From: Sungkyunkwania multivorans
Lineage (GTDB): Bacteria; Bacteroidota; Bacteroidia; Flavobacteriales; Flavobacteriaceae
NCBI RefSeq assembly: GCF_042675645.1
Contig: NZ_JBHTJH010000010.1
Location: forward strand, 1-64,000
DNA: 64,000 bases
Direction: 5' to 3'
The notes under the pieces were generated by a model that did not search any database, was not told the DNA's origin, and saw nothing but the letters and a program-made list of their open reading frames with translations. Of this stretch, positions 16,919 through 24,142 are shown piece by piece. Numbering within the stretch: the first letter of the stretch is position 1; the number at the start of each line of letters is the position of its first letter. The position numbers and the translations under genes are program-made.

Positions 16919-16983
16919 TAAAATTTCTTCGTCATTGCTTTACAAAAGCAAGCTTTTGACAGCAGTTCCTCAGAAATTTTATG
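16917..16983. repeat. Long inverted repeat abutting the 3' end of tRNA-Tyr
   Basis: CATAAAATTTC (16917-16927) is the exact complement of GAAATTTTATG (16973-16983). An inner palindrome CAAAAGCAAGCTTTTG (16943-16958) sits between them. In the transcript this would fold into a stem directly after tRNA-Tyr and could guide its 3' processing; that role is inferred. Confidence 0.65.
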
Positions 16984-17066
16984 TGGGGAGAGCAGGATTC
17001 GAACCTGCGAAGGTAAAAACCAACAGATTTACAGTCTGTCCTCGTTGGCCGCTTGAGTATCTCCCC
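16984..17066 (-). tRNA. tRNA-Tyr (anticodon GTA)
   Basis: This 83-base class II tRNA has acceptor GGGGAGA (17066-17060) pairing with TCTCCCC (16991-16985), anticodon loop CTGTAAA, a long variable arm and T-loop TTCGAAT. It corresponds to tyrU in the tRNA-tuf cluster. Confidence 0.97.
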
Positions 17067-17142
17067 AATATTCCTTGGAGAGATACAGAAGCGAATAGGT
17101 CACATCACACGATGTCACAGATTTATCCCGAGCACTCGGGAC

Positions 17143-17172
17143 CCTCGTTGGCCGCTTGAGTATCTCCCCAAT
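17143..17172 (-). pseudogene. Duplicated 5' fragment of tRNA-Tyr
   Basis: Thirty bases here are identical to 17040-17069, i.e. the first 27 bases of tRNA-Tyr plus three flanking bases. The rest of the tRNA is absent, so it cannot fold. A 16-base hairpin (17126-17141, TCCCGAG...CTCGGGA) lies directly beside it. It is a decayed partial duplication in the tRNA-Thr/tRNA-Tyr spacer. Confidence 0.85.
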
Positions 17173-17224
17173 TATTTTTCCTATTTCAAAGAACAAAAAC
17201 ACGAGCTAATCTCTTGTTTTTCAG

Positions 17225-17298
17225 AGCCGATGGAGGGACTCGAACCCACGACCTGCTGATTACAAATCAGCTGCTCTAGCCAGCTGAGCTACATCGGC
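17225..17298 (-). tRNA. tRNA-Thr (anticodon TGT)
   Basis: The 74-base minus-strand cloverleaf has acceptor GCCGATG (17298-17292) pairing with CATCGGC (17232-17226). The anticodon loop is TTTGTAA with TGT and the T-loop TTCGAGT. It is the first gene of the tRNA-tuf-secE-nusG-rpl-rpo unit, corresponding to thrU. Confidence 0.97.
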
Positions 17299-17307
17299 TT
17301 ATGACCA

Positions 17308-17336
17308 TAAAAAAAGTCCGCTATTTCTAACGGACT
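17308..17336 (-). terminator. Intrinsic terminator downstream of hpf
   Basis: The stem AGTCCG (17315-17320) pairs with CGGACT (17331-17336) and is followed on the minus strand by seven T. It would end the rpsU/xerC/hpf side just before the tRNA operon. The tRNA promoter (17338-17367) lies on top of its upstream arm. Confidence 0.8.
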
Positions 17337-17337
17337 G

Positions 17338-17367
17338 CAAATGTATAGATTTATTTTTTTAAACAAA
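17338..17367 (-). promoter_or_regulatory. Promoter of the tRNA-Thr/tuf operon
   Basis: On the minus strand TTTG (17367-17364) is followed after 18 bases by TACATTTG (17345-17338), fitting the Bacteroidota primary sigma consensus. The expected start near 17333 falls inside the first arm of the hpf terminator, so transcripts made here would escape that hairpin. Placement of the start is inferred. Confidence 0.7.
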
Positions 17368-17389
17368 ACAAATTCTACTAAATTTTTAT

Positions 17390-17698
17390 TTATAGATGTG
17401 CCCTAATTTTTTCCTTTCTTCTCAGTAATACACGTTCAAGTGAACTCGCAGCGGAATCAACCGCTTCCTCAAAGGTTTTGCATTGTTTTTTTACTATGAA
17501 TTCGTCTCCTGGAACATTGACTTTGACCTCAGCAATTTTGTTTTCTTTCGCGCTGGTCTTTTGTACTTTCAAATAGACATCTGAATCGATGACCTTGTCA
17601 TAATAATTTTCAAGCTTGTCTAATCGTCTTTGGATGAAATCGATCAATTTACCATCGACGGCGAAGTTTACCGACTGAGTGTTTACTTTCATCTTCAA
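17390..17698 (-). CDS. hpf: Ribosome hibernation promoting factor (short HPF/YfiA family)
   Basis: This 102-residue protein starts MKMKVNTQSVNFAVDGKLIDF and has the family features IQRRLDKLENYYDKVIDSDVYLKV, AEVKVNVPGDEFIVKKQ and EEAVDSAASSLERVLLRRKEK. It is the short form without the long-HPF dimerisation domain. HPF-type proteins bind the 30S A/P site region and inactivate ribosomes in stationary phase. It lies 32 bases after xerC and before the tRNA-tuf cluster, an order seen in related genomes. Confidence 0.93.
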   Translation of the reverse strand: MKMKVNTQSVNFAVDGKLIDFIQRRLDKLENYYDKVIDSDVYLKVQKTSAKENKIAEVKVNVPGDEFIVKKQCKTFEEAVDSAASSLERVLLRRKEKIRAHL

Positions 17699-17730
17699 TC
17701 TTTTTTAGTGGTTAAACAATTATTATCGCC

Positions 17731-18627
17731 TTAAGAATCGTTGTCGGCCCGCGGGTGTGCGTTTGCATAGGCATCCTTTAGCTTTGCCATGCTATTATGA
17801 GTGTACACCTGAGTGGATGCTAGACTTGCGTGGCCTAACAATTCTTTGACCGTATTTAGGTCTGCACCATTGTTTAGGAGATGAGTCGCAAAAGTATGTC
17901 GAAGTACATGGGGACTCTTTTTCACCTTACTGGATGCCCTACTAAAATAATCATTTATAACTCGGTAAACAAACGTTTCATATATTTTATTTCCCTTTGA
18001 AGTAAGGAACAAATGGTCGTTTTCAACTTCTGAAAATTGTTCATTTCTACAGGCTATATAAGCCCTTATATTTCTTACCACGGAGTCCACCAAGGGTATG
18101 AAGCGTTCTTTATTTCTCTTACCAAGAACCTTTATCATTTTTTCGGAAAGATCGACATCCTGAAGCTTTAGGCCTATCAACTCGGCCCTACGCATCCCTG
18201 TGGTATATAATAGCTCGATCATCAACATGTTTCGCATTCCTTCAAAAGAATCTTGGAAAGCGATCTTGACGAAAACATTTTCAACCTCGCTCTCAGAAAA
18301 TGGAATTTGTATTTTTTTGGGCGTCTTCAACGCCTTGTGCTTGGCGAGCGGACTTATATCAATATCCCCCACTTTCAGCAGAAATTTATAATAACTCTTT
18401 AGCGAAGATACCTTGCGGTTGATGGTCCTGTTTCCTATGCCTTGTTCGACCATTGCGACTATCCAACTTCTTATGAAACTATAGTTGACCTCCTTGATGT
18501 CAGAGACCTCGAATTCTTGTTCGCAGAAGGATGCGAAAACTTCTAAGTCTCGTCTGTAAGCTTTCACCGTATGGACGGAATAGTTCTTTTCCAATTGAAG
18601 ATAATCGATGAAAGAGGTAAATGACAT
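17731..18627 (-). CDS. xerC: Tyrosine recombinase XerC
   Basis: This 298-residue site-specific recombinase resolves chromosome dimers at dif with its partner. The N-terminal SAM-like domain (SFTSFIDYLQLEKNYSVHTV) is followed by the catalytic domain: TGMRRAELIGL (first Arg), the Lys in the beta hairpin, HVLRHTFATHL (His and second Arg), LGHAS and the Tyr nucleophile in STQVYTHN. I start at ATG 18627, because the longer frame to 18648 runs into the rpsU terminator. Its setting between rpsU and hpf argues for the housekeeping XerC rather than a mobile-element integrase. XerD is an alternative name by homology alone. Confidence 0.9.
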   Translation of the reverse strand: MSFTSFIDYLQLEKNYSVHTVKAYRRDLEVFASFCEQEFEVSDIKEVNYSFIRSWIVAMVEQGIGNRTINRKVSSLKSYYKFLLKVGDIDISPLAKHKALKTPKKIQIPFSESEVENVFVKIAFQDSFEGMRNMLMIELLYTTGMRRAELIGLKLQDVDLSEKMIKVLGKRNKERFIPLVDSVVRNIRAYIACRNEQFSEVENDHLFLTSKGNKIYETFVYRVINDYFSRASSKVKKSPHVLRHTFATHLLNNGADLNTVKELLGHASLASTQVYTHNSMAKLKDAYANAHPRADNDS

Positions 18628-18675
18628 AAAAAAACCGTTAGATAGCAAAGTTAAAAACTTTGGCCACTAACGGTT
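18627..18675 (-). terminator. Intrinsic terminator of rpsU
   Basis: AACCGTTAG (18633-18641) pairs with CTAACGGTT (18667-18675), with an inner CAAAGTT/AACTTTG stem, and seven or more T follow on the minus strand. It ends the rpsU transcript immediately before the xerC start codon. Confidence 0.85.
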
Positions 18676-18700
18676 CAAATTTATAGTATAAAACGAAATA

Positions 18701-18895
18701 CTAGATCTCTTCCTGCTCTCTTAAGTGCTGGATATACTCCGCTTTTTGAATCTGTGCTCTGCGCGCTACTGATGGTTTAGTGAAATGTTGACGTGCACGT
18801 AGCTGACGCATTGTTCCTGTACGGTCGAATTTTCTCTTGAAACGCTTTAGCGCTCTGTCGATATTTTCTCCTTCTTTTATAGGTATTATTAACAT
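18701..18895 (-). CDS. rpsU: Ribosomal protein bS21
   Basis: This 64-residue basic protein is bS21 of the small subunit (MLIIPIKEGENIDRALKRF...FDRTGTMRQLRARQHFTKPS). In Flavobacterium ribosomes bS21 helps hide the anti-Shine-Dalgarno end of 16S rRNA, which explains why most genes in the phylum lack SD sites. This gene is an exception: AAGGAGGTGAT (18912-18902) precedes its ATG, an 11-base match to the 16S tail. That supports autoregulation, in which ribosomes short of bS21 would favour this mRNA. The gene has its own promoter and terminator. Confidence 0.98.
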   Translation of the reverse strand: MLIIPIKEGENIDRALKRFKRKFDRTGTMRQLRARQHFTKPSVARRAQIQKAEYIQHLREQEEI

Positions 18896-18901
18896 AGTGT
18901 C

Positions 18902-18914
18902 ATCACCTCCTTTC
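18902..18914 (-). promoter_or_regulatory. Exceptionally strong Shine-Dalgarno site of rpsU
   Basis: The minus strand reads GAAAGGAGGTGAT, ending seven bases before... the gap TGACACT-type spacer leads to ATG 18895 (GGAGG core 18910-18906). Eleven consecutive bases match the complement of the 16S rRNA 3' tail. I see no comparable site before other genes in the window. Confidence 0.9.
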
Positions 18915-18924
18915 GTTTGGACGG

Positions 18925-18954
18925 CAAATATATGAACTAATTGATAATTACCAA
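18925..18954 (-). promoter_or_regulatory. Promoter of rpsU
   Basis: On the minus strand TTG (18954-18952) is followed after 19 bases by TATATTTG (18932-18925), a full match to TAnnTTTG. The expected start lies near 18920, giving a leader of about 25 bases that contains the SD site. Confidence 0.7.
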
Positions 18955-18971
18955 TTAAAAATGAATAATTA

Positions 18972-20159
18972 TTAAGTCGCGGGTTTATACTCCTTCTTAT
19001 CGATGACCATCTTTGCTATGATCTCTCTGAGTATCTCCGATGTGCCACCTCCAATTGGACCCAATCTACTATCGCGTAAGAGACGTGCCATAGGATATTC
19101 TTCCATATAACCATACCCGCCTAATAATTGTAGGCATTGATATATTACTTGGTCGGCAATTTTCGTGGACAACAGTTTGGACATGCTTGCCTCTTTCACA
19201 ACATATTCGCCTTTGTCCAATCTGCTGGCGATGGCATAGTTAAACTCCTTACACATTTCTACTTCGCTGGCCATGTCTGCGACTGAATGCCTTAGGGCTT
19301 GAAACTTATCTAGCGATTTCCCAAAAGCGGTGCGTTCGGACATATACTGAATTGCATAGTCTAAGGCATACTCAGCTCTGGCATGTGCATTGACCCCCAT
19401 GATCAATCGCTCTAGCGCGAAGTGTTGCATGATGTATTGAAAGCCTTTATTCTCCTCTCCCATTAAATGACCCTCTGGAATCTCAACATTGTCAAAAGCT
19501 ATTTCACCTGTATCACTCGCTCTCCATCCGAGCTTATCTAATTTGGTCGCCGAAATACCTGGGGTATCTCTATCAATTACAAAAATGCTCATTCCCTTAT
19601 TACCAAGATCTGGAGTAGTTTTAGCAGCCACGATCAAATAATCGGAGTAGACCCCATTGGTAATAAATGTCTTTGATCCATTGATAATATATGTATCACC
19701 TTTTTTCACTGCAGTGGTTCGCATTCCTGCAACATCCGAACCTCCAAAAGGTTCCGTGATACATAGACAACCGATTTTCTTACCTTCGATACTTGGTACT
19801 AGATATCGCTGTTTTATAGCTGCACTACCTTCAGCATTAAGATGGGTCATGGCCAAATAAACATGGGCCCACATGGCAGCAGCAAAACCTCCAGAATTAA
19901 TTTTCTGTAATTCCTCAAGAAAGATCACCGTATAGAATGTATCTAAACCTAACCCCCCATACTCCTCTGGATACACCAATCCGAAATAGCCCATTTCTCC
20001 GAACTTTTCCCATATAAAGCGGTCGATGTCTCCTGTTTCCTCCCATCTGTCAATATGAGGTACGACTTCCTTCTTCAAAAAATCCTTGAAACTTTGTCTA
20101 AAAGCCTCGTGCTCTTCCGTAAAATACCTATTCCTACTTTTGGTCAATGTACTCTCCAT
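18972..20159 (-). CDS. Acyl-CoA dehydrogenase family protein
   Basis: This 395-residue flavoprotein catalyses the alpha,beta-dehydrogenation of an acyl-CoA. The three-domain layout is clear: N-terminal helices (EEHEAFRQSFKDFLKKEVVPHIDRWE), the middle beta domain (ITEPFGGSDVAGMRTTAVK, GSKTFITNG), and the C-terminal helical domain (QYMSERTAFGKSLDKFQALRH, LLGGYGYMEEYPMARLLRD). The usual catalytic EGT motif reads GGGTSEI here, as in long-chain and related enzymes whose base sits elsewhere in the fold. Substrate length is unknown. It is transcribed alone or with the upstream rpsU-independent region; no operon partner is obvious. Confidence 0.92.
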   Translation of the reverse strand: MESTLTKSRNRYFTEEHEAFRQSFKDFLKKEVVPHIDRWEETGDIDRFIWEKFGEMGYFGLVYPEEYGGLGLDTFYTVIFLEELQKINSGGFAAAMWAHVYLAMTHLNAEGSAAIKQRYLVPSIEGKKIGCLCITEPFGGSDVAGMRTTAVKKGDTYIINGSKTFITNGVYSDYLIVAAKTTPDLGNKGMSIFVIDRDTPGISATKLDKLGWRASDTGEIAFDNVEIPEGHLMGEENKGFQYIMQHFALERLIMGVNAHARAEYALDYAIQYMSERTAFGKSLDKFQALRHSVADMASEVEMCKEFNYAIASRLDKGEYVVKEASMSKLLSTKIADQVIYQCLQLLGGYGYMEEYPMARLLRDSRLGPIGGGTSEILREIIAKMVIDKKEYKPAT

Positions 20160-20176
20160 ATCTTAATAAATATCAA

Positions 20177-20196
20177 GCGGAGGACCACTCCTCCGC
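20177..20196 (-). terminator. Hairpin after the helix-hairpin-helix gene
   Basis: GCGGAGGA (20177-20184) pairs with TCCTCCGC (20189-20196) around a four-base loop. Only a loose T-rich tail follows on the minus strand, so termination strength is uncertain. Confidence 0.45.
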
Positions 20197-20213
20197 AGTA
20201 TAACACAGCAATT

Positions 20214-21086
20214 TTATTTTATTGTCAAATATAACGCTATTCTGTTAATTTTTTCAGCAGGAAAATCTTCAATTTTTGTTAATTCATCAAACGAAGAGAT
20301 CATGCCTACCGAAGAGCGGTAGGTTACTATCTTCTTAGCCAACTTATAGTTGATATAGGGCGTTGAGGCAAGTTCGGACATGGTGGCCATATTGATATCG
20401 AGCTTAGTAATGGATGGTACGGTCTTTACCGTAAAATATTCCAAGGCGCGTTTGGCTACCAAAGAATCTAAATAATACACTTCAAAAAGTTGCTCGTCTA
20501 CTAAGAACCCTCCAAGTATGTCGCGATATTTAATGATCCTTTCAGAAAGCTTCTCACCGATACCTTTGATCCTTTTTAACTCCTCTGCAGTGACCCCATT
20601 CAAATCCTTTTTTTCAATGACCTCCCGTTTCATTTTACCATTGTTGGAATTGAAAGCGTTTTTTCTAGACCTTTTTTTCACGACCCAATCCGGAAACTTG
20701 AAGAAAGGACTGATCTCCTTGAGCAAGGAATCAGATATTTTTGTCACCTGTTGAAATTCTTTGGCCGAGTTTATGAATTTGTTCTTATCACGAAACTGAC
20801 GAAGTCGATCGATCTCCTCAACGGACATGCCAAGCGTGTAGCCTTTATAATCGGTGAGGTAATTGGGATTGAAGGGGAATATCTTTGGCTTTTGCTTCTC
20901 GAGCTGTAGAATTTTTAGCGAATCTATGGTCTTTTGAAATTGAGCGATGGCATCACTATTTTCAAAATTATAATTTGAAGATCTGAAATCGAAGAAGTGG
21001 TAAAACAACTGCAGCATGACGATGAGAAGCAGTAAAACTACCACCCCTTTCTTTTGACTTCCAGAAATACCCCATTCAAACTTCAT
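20214..21086 (-). CDS. Membrane-anchored helix-hairpin-helix (ComEA-like) protein
   Basis: This 290-residue protein has an N-terminal membrane anchor (about residues 15-32, VVVLLLLIVMLQLFYHFF). A linker follows, then helix-hairpin-helix motifs: DLNGVTAEELKRIKGIGEKLSERIIKYR near residue 160 and INMATMSELASTPYINYKLAKKIVTYR near 233. Both match the DNA-binding HhH pairs of ComEA-type competence proteins. Bacteroidota often encode such multi-HhH proteins and their role in DNA uptake is not proven. A topology with the HhH domains outside the cytoplasm is predicted. It lies upstream of the acyl-CoA dehydrogenase gene, separated by a hairpin. Confidence 0.82.
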   Translation of the reverse strand: MKFEWGISGSQKKGVVVLLLLIVMLQLFYHFFDFRSSNYNFENSDAIAQFQKTIDSLKILQLEKQKPKIFPFNPNYLTDYKGYTLGMSVEEIDRLRQFRDKNKFINSAKEFQQVTKISDSLLKEISPFFKFPDWVVKKRSRKNAFNSNNGKMKREVIEKKDLNGVTAEELKRIKGIGEKLSERIIKYRDILGGFLVDEQLFEVYYLDSLVAKRALEYFTVKTVPSITKLDINMATMSELASTPYINYKLAKKIVTYRSSVGMISSFDELTKIEDFPAEKINRIALYLTIK

Positions 21087-21149
21087 AGGATAAATGTATT
21101 AAATTTATAAATCCTATTGACCTTAAATGGCTGAAAAACAATTTTTTGT

Positions 21150-21180
21150 AAAAAAGGCCAACTGATTCGAAGTTGGCCTT
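21150..21180 (-). terminator. Intrinsic terminator of the AGCS symporter gene
   Basis: AAGGCCAAC (21154-21162) pairs with GTTGGCCTT (21172-21180), followed on the minus strand by seven T. It lies 28 bases after the symporter stop codon. Confidence 0.85.
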
Positions 21181-21208
21181 ATTGTTCTATTCTATGTTCG
21201 AAAATAGA

Positions 21209-22780
21209 CTATTTGTTGGCTTTAATGGCCGAAACGTATTTTGCGAGCTCATCCCTTACACGAGGCAATAAAATGGAAACTCCCACAAGATTCGGAACTG
21301 CCATGGCAAAGATCATCGCGTCCGAGAAATCTGTTACTGCTCCCAAGCTGATCGATGCTCCAATAATTGTAAAAATACAGAAAAGGACCTTGTAAGTGAC
21401 GACGTTTCTATTGGTCTTTCCAAAGAGGAACAACCATGATTGTAGGCCGTAGTATGACCATGAGATCATCGTTGAAAAAGCAAATAGGATCACGGCTACC
21501 GTAAGCACGTATGGGAACCAAGGCAGCACAGATGCGAACGCATTAGATGTTAACTGTACCCCTGAGGCGCCTCCAACATCTACATAGTTACCAGTAATCA
21601 CGATTACCAAGGCGGTGATCGTACAGACTACCACTGTATCGATAAACGGTTCTAACAATGCAACGATTCCCTCACTTGCAGGATATTTTGTCTTCACCGC
21701 TGAATGCGCAATAGCTGCAGACCCAACTCCGGCTTCATTGGAAAATGCTGCTCTCCTAAATCCTTGGACGAGCACTCCGAAGAAACCTCCGACGACTCCC
21801 ATAGGCGCAAAAGCCCCTTCAAATATCTTACTGAAAGCATCTGGTATGCTTGTGAAGTTGACACCAAGAATCACTAAAGCCGCCAATACATATACTCCAA
21901 CCATAAAAGGTACCACTTTCTCTGTGACCGATGCGATACGTTTGACCCCACCTATAATTACGATGCCAACAAATACGGCCATAATTACTCCAAAGATCAG
22001 TCCGGAGGCACCGCCCGAAAACCCAGCAACATCGTTAAAGATCTGGGCTGCTTGATTGGCCTGGAACATATTTCCACCTCCAAAAGATCCTCCGATACAA
22101 AATATTGCAAAAAGCGCGGCCAATATTTTACCTAATGTGCCTAGCCCTTTTTCGTTGAGACCTTTCTTCAAATAGTACATTGGCCCACCGTAGACGGTAC
22201 CATCTTCACCTACATCTCTATATTTTACCCCCAATGTACACTCCGCAAACTTTGATGTCATTCCCAAGAGCCCCGCAACGATCATCCAAAAGGTTGCGCC
22301 TGGACCACCGATGGTAATCGCGATCGCCACCCCTGCAATATTACCAAGTCCTACCGTTCCCGAAAGTGCGGCCGTCAATGCCTGAAAGTGCGAAACTTCA
22401 CCTTCTTTTCCTTCTACTTTGATCGTTTCTATCGAATCCCCTCCGGGAGTCGGGTCCCCATACATCGGATCGACCTCATGATGGTCGATATCATCATACT
22501 TTCCGCGAACTGTGTTGATCGCTTTAGCGAACCCACCAATATTGATAAACTTGAAATAGATGGTGAAGAAGGTCGCGAATCCTAGGAGATATACCACAAC
22601 CCATGGAATACCCACACCCTCCTTTATGGGTATGGCATAGAATATACCTTCGACGAACCAACCGGTAAGCCAACCAAACTTTTCGTTTATGATATCGTCA
22701 ATGCTTTGCTCAGCCGTTTCTTGAGCAAATATGAATAATGGAAATAATAATGTGAAAATTGAAAGAAGTAATTTCTTCAT
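21209..22780 (-). CDS. Alanine/sodium symporter family (AGCS) transporter
   Basis: This 523-residue polytopic membrane protein belongs to the sodium:alanine symporter family. It starts with a signal-like segment (MKKLLLSIFTLLFPLFIFAQ), then shows about ten spans. AGCS landmarks are visible: ALSGTVGLGNIAGVAIAITIGGPGA near residue 140, KFAECTLGVKYR, GGPMYYLKKGL, and RRAAFSNEAGVGSAAIAHSA near 343. It likely imports alanine or glycine with sodium; substrate is inferred from the family. It has its own terminator and no operon partner. Confidence 0.93.
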   Translation of the reverse strand: MKKLLLSIFTLLFPLFIFAQETAEQSIDDIINEKFGWLTGWFVEGIFYAIPIKEGVGIPWVVVYLLGFATFFTIYFKFINIGGFAKAINTVRGKYDDIDHHEVDPMYGDPTPGGDSIETIKVEGKEGEVSHFQALTAALSGTVGLGNIAGVAIAITIGGPGATFWMIVAGLLGMTSKFAECTLGVKYRDVGEDGTVYGGPMYYLKKGLNEKGLGTLGKILAALFAIFCIGGSFGGGNMFQANQAAQIFNDVAGFSGGASGLIFGVIMAVFVGIVIIGGVKRIASVTEKVVPFMVGVYVLAALVILGVNFTSIPDAFSKIFEGAFAPMGVVGGFFGVLVQGFRRAAFSNEAGVGSAAIAHSAVKTKYPASEGIVALLEPFIDTVVVCTITALVIVITGNYVDVGGASGVQLTSNAFASVLPWFPYVLTVAVILFAFSTMISWSYYGLQSWLFLFGKTNRNVVTYKVLFCIFTIIGASISLGAVTDFSDAMIFAMAVPNLVGVSILLPRVRDELAKYVSAIKANK

Positions 22781-22888
22781 GATTATGTTTAGTTAGCGTT
22801 AAATTATTGTCTGTTTTCAGTCAAAAAACGGGGCAATATCCTAAAAATATACTGTCAAATCAAGTTTTGGCCGTTAAATATGGTAGGT

Positions 22889-23893
22889 TTAGATGTTAAA
22901 GAGTCGATTCAGTTTTTGAATCTGTTCGGGCCTTCCCAACACGATCAATTTCGATTTGGCGGCAAGTGGAAGATCGGTCTCTGGATTGACCATATACTTT
23001 CCGTCGGCACTCTTATAGCCGATGACCGTACAGCCGGTTTTTTTTCTTATATCCAGCTCATATAGTGATTTGTTCACATAGTCCTTGGACAAGTCCTCGA
23101 TAGCCACTTCTTCGAGATTGGCACTGTTGTCCTCTTCCAACGACAATGAATCCAAAAACTCTACCAGATCGGGCACGACCACCAAGGAGGCCATATGGTC
23201 TCCACCGGTCTTATCTGGCATGATCACATTGTTGGCACCGGCTAACTTTAGTTTGCGAACAGAGGTTTCTTCTGATGCTCGACTGATGATCCTGATCTTT
23301 GGATTCATCTGACGTGCCGTTAGCACGATAAACAAATTGTCGGCATCATTAGGCAAAGCGGTGATCAAGGTGTTTGCCTTATCAATACGAGCATTCTCCA
23401 AAACTTCATCCTCATTGGCATTTCCTTCTACAAACAGTATATGTTCTTCAAAACGCTCTATGATGTCTCGATCCTTTTCAATGACCAAAAAAGGCCTTTG
23501 ATATATTTTGAGCTTTTCGGCGGCTTGTTTTCCATTTCTCCCATAACCGCAGATAATGATGTGATCGTTGAGTTCGCTTATCTTTTTCATGCGTTTTTTG
23601 GTTTTAAGTTGTTCCGATGTATTCTTTCCCAAGATATATTCGGTGATGACTGTAACCGAATAGGCAAAGACAAAGACACTGGTGATTATCAAAATGATCG
23701 TAAATATCTTCGTTGGCACATCTGATGGATGCACTTCCTTATATCCGACGGTCGTAACGGTAATAATGGTCATATACGCAGCATCTACCAAGGAGTAATT
23801 ACCGATCACCACGTATCCTATCACTCCCATCAAAAAAACGAGGGTCAACAGTGCTAAGGCAATATAAAACTTTGATCGAAAGAGTTTGAACAT
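22889..23893 (-). CDS. Potassium channel family protein with TrkA-N domain
   Basis: This 334-residue protein has two membrane spans (about residues 9-30 and 62-90) around a pore loop with VTTVGYKEV, so the filter is TVGYK rather than the usual TVGYG. A cytoplasmic RCK/TrkA-N domain follows (HIIICGYGRNGKQAAEKL near 112, with the GxGxxG nucleotide motif), then a TrkA-C-like end (CTVIGYKSADGKYMVNPETD). It probably conducts potassium under nucleotide or ion control. It lies four bases after the PspC gene, suggesting one transcript. Confidence 0.88.
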   Translation of the reverse strand: MFKLFRSKFYIALALLTLVFLMGVIGYVVIGNYSLVDAAYMTIITVTTVGYKEVHPSDVPTKIFTIILIITSVFVFAYSVTVITEYILGKNTSEQLKTKKRMKKISELNDHIIICGYGRNGKQAAEKLKIYQRPFLVIEKDRDIIERFEEHILFVEGNANEDEVLENARIDKANTLITALPNDADNLFIVLTARQMNPKIRIISRASEETSVRKLKLAGANNVIMPDKTGGDHMASLVVVPDLVEFLDSLSLEEDNSANLEEVAIEDLSKDYVNKSLYELDIRKKTGCTVIGYKSADGKYMVNPETDLPLAAKSKLIVLGRPEQIQKLNRLFNI

Positions 23894-23896
23894 AGG

Positions 23897-24127
23897 CTAA
23901 AGGTCAAAAACTGAAGTTCTCTTAGTGTAGATCAGGTCTTTTATTCGCATCCAAAAGGCCAGAAACAAGTATAGCGCAAAGCCAAAGCCAAGCGTTACAA
24001 AGGTGAGGTAAATAAAGGAGGTTCTCACTACTCTGGCCCTCATCCCAAGTTTATCTGCTATACGCTGACAAACATAAAATCCACGTTTTTGGGAGAAGTG
24101 CAAGACGTTATAAAAAAGCTTTCTCAT
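23897..24127 (-). CDS. PspC domain protein
   Basis: This 76-residue protein carries a PspC domain: RGFYVCQRIADKLGMRARVVRTSFIY followed by a membrane span (about 45-62, LTFVTLGFGFALYLFLAFW). In other bacteria PspC links envelope stress to a phage-shock response. No other psp gene is present, so its role here is open. It lies between the DUF2851 gene (15 bases) and the potassium channel gene (3 bases), likely co-transcribed. Confidence 0.85.
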   Translation of the reverse strand: MRKLFYNVLHFSQKRGFYVCQRIADKLGMRARVVRTSFIYLTFVTLGFGFALYLFLAFWMRIKDLIYTKRTSVFDL

Positions 24128-24142
24128 ATCTTTTGCAAAATA

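Noticed and set aside
17143..17172. A second tRNA-Tyr gene
   Set aside because: Only the first 27 bases are present; anticodon, variable and T arms are missing.
16854..17259. Plus-strand frames of about 100 and 68 codons across the tRNA cluster
   Set aside because: They read antisense through tRNA-Tyr and tRNA-Thr genes and match the common spurious translations of tRNA regions.
17731..18627. Integrase of a mobile element next to tRNA genes
   Set aside because: The neighbours rpsU and hpf, the absence of phage or transfer genes and the housekeeping XerC motifs point to chromosome-dimer resolution.
18625..18648. Seven-codon N-terminal extension of xerC
   Set aside because: It is encoded by the rpsU terminator stem; the conserved start is MSFTSF at 18627.
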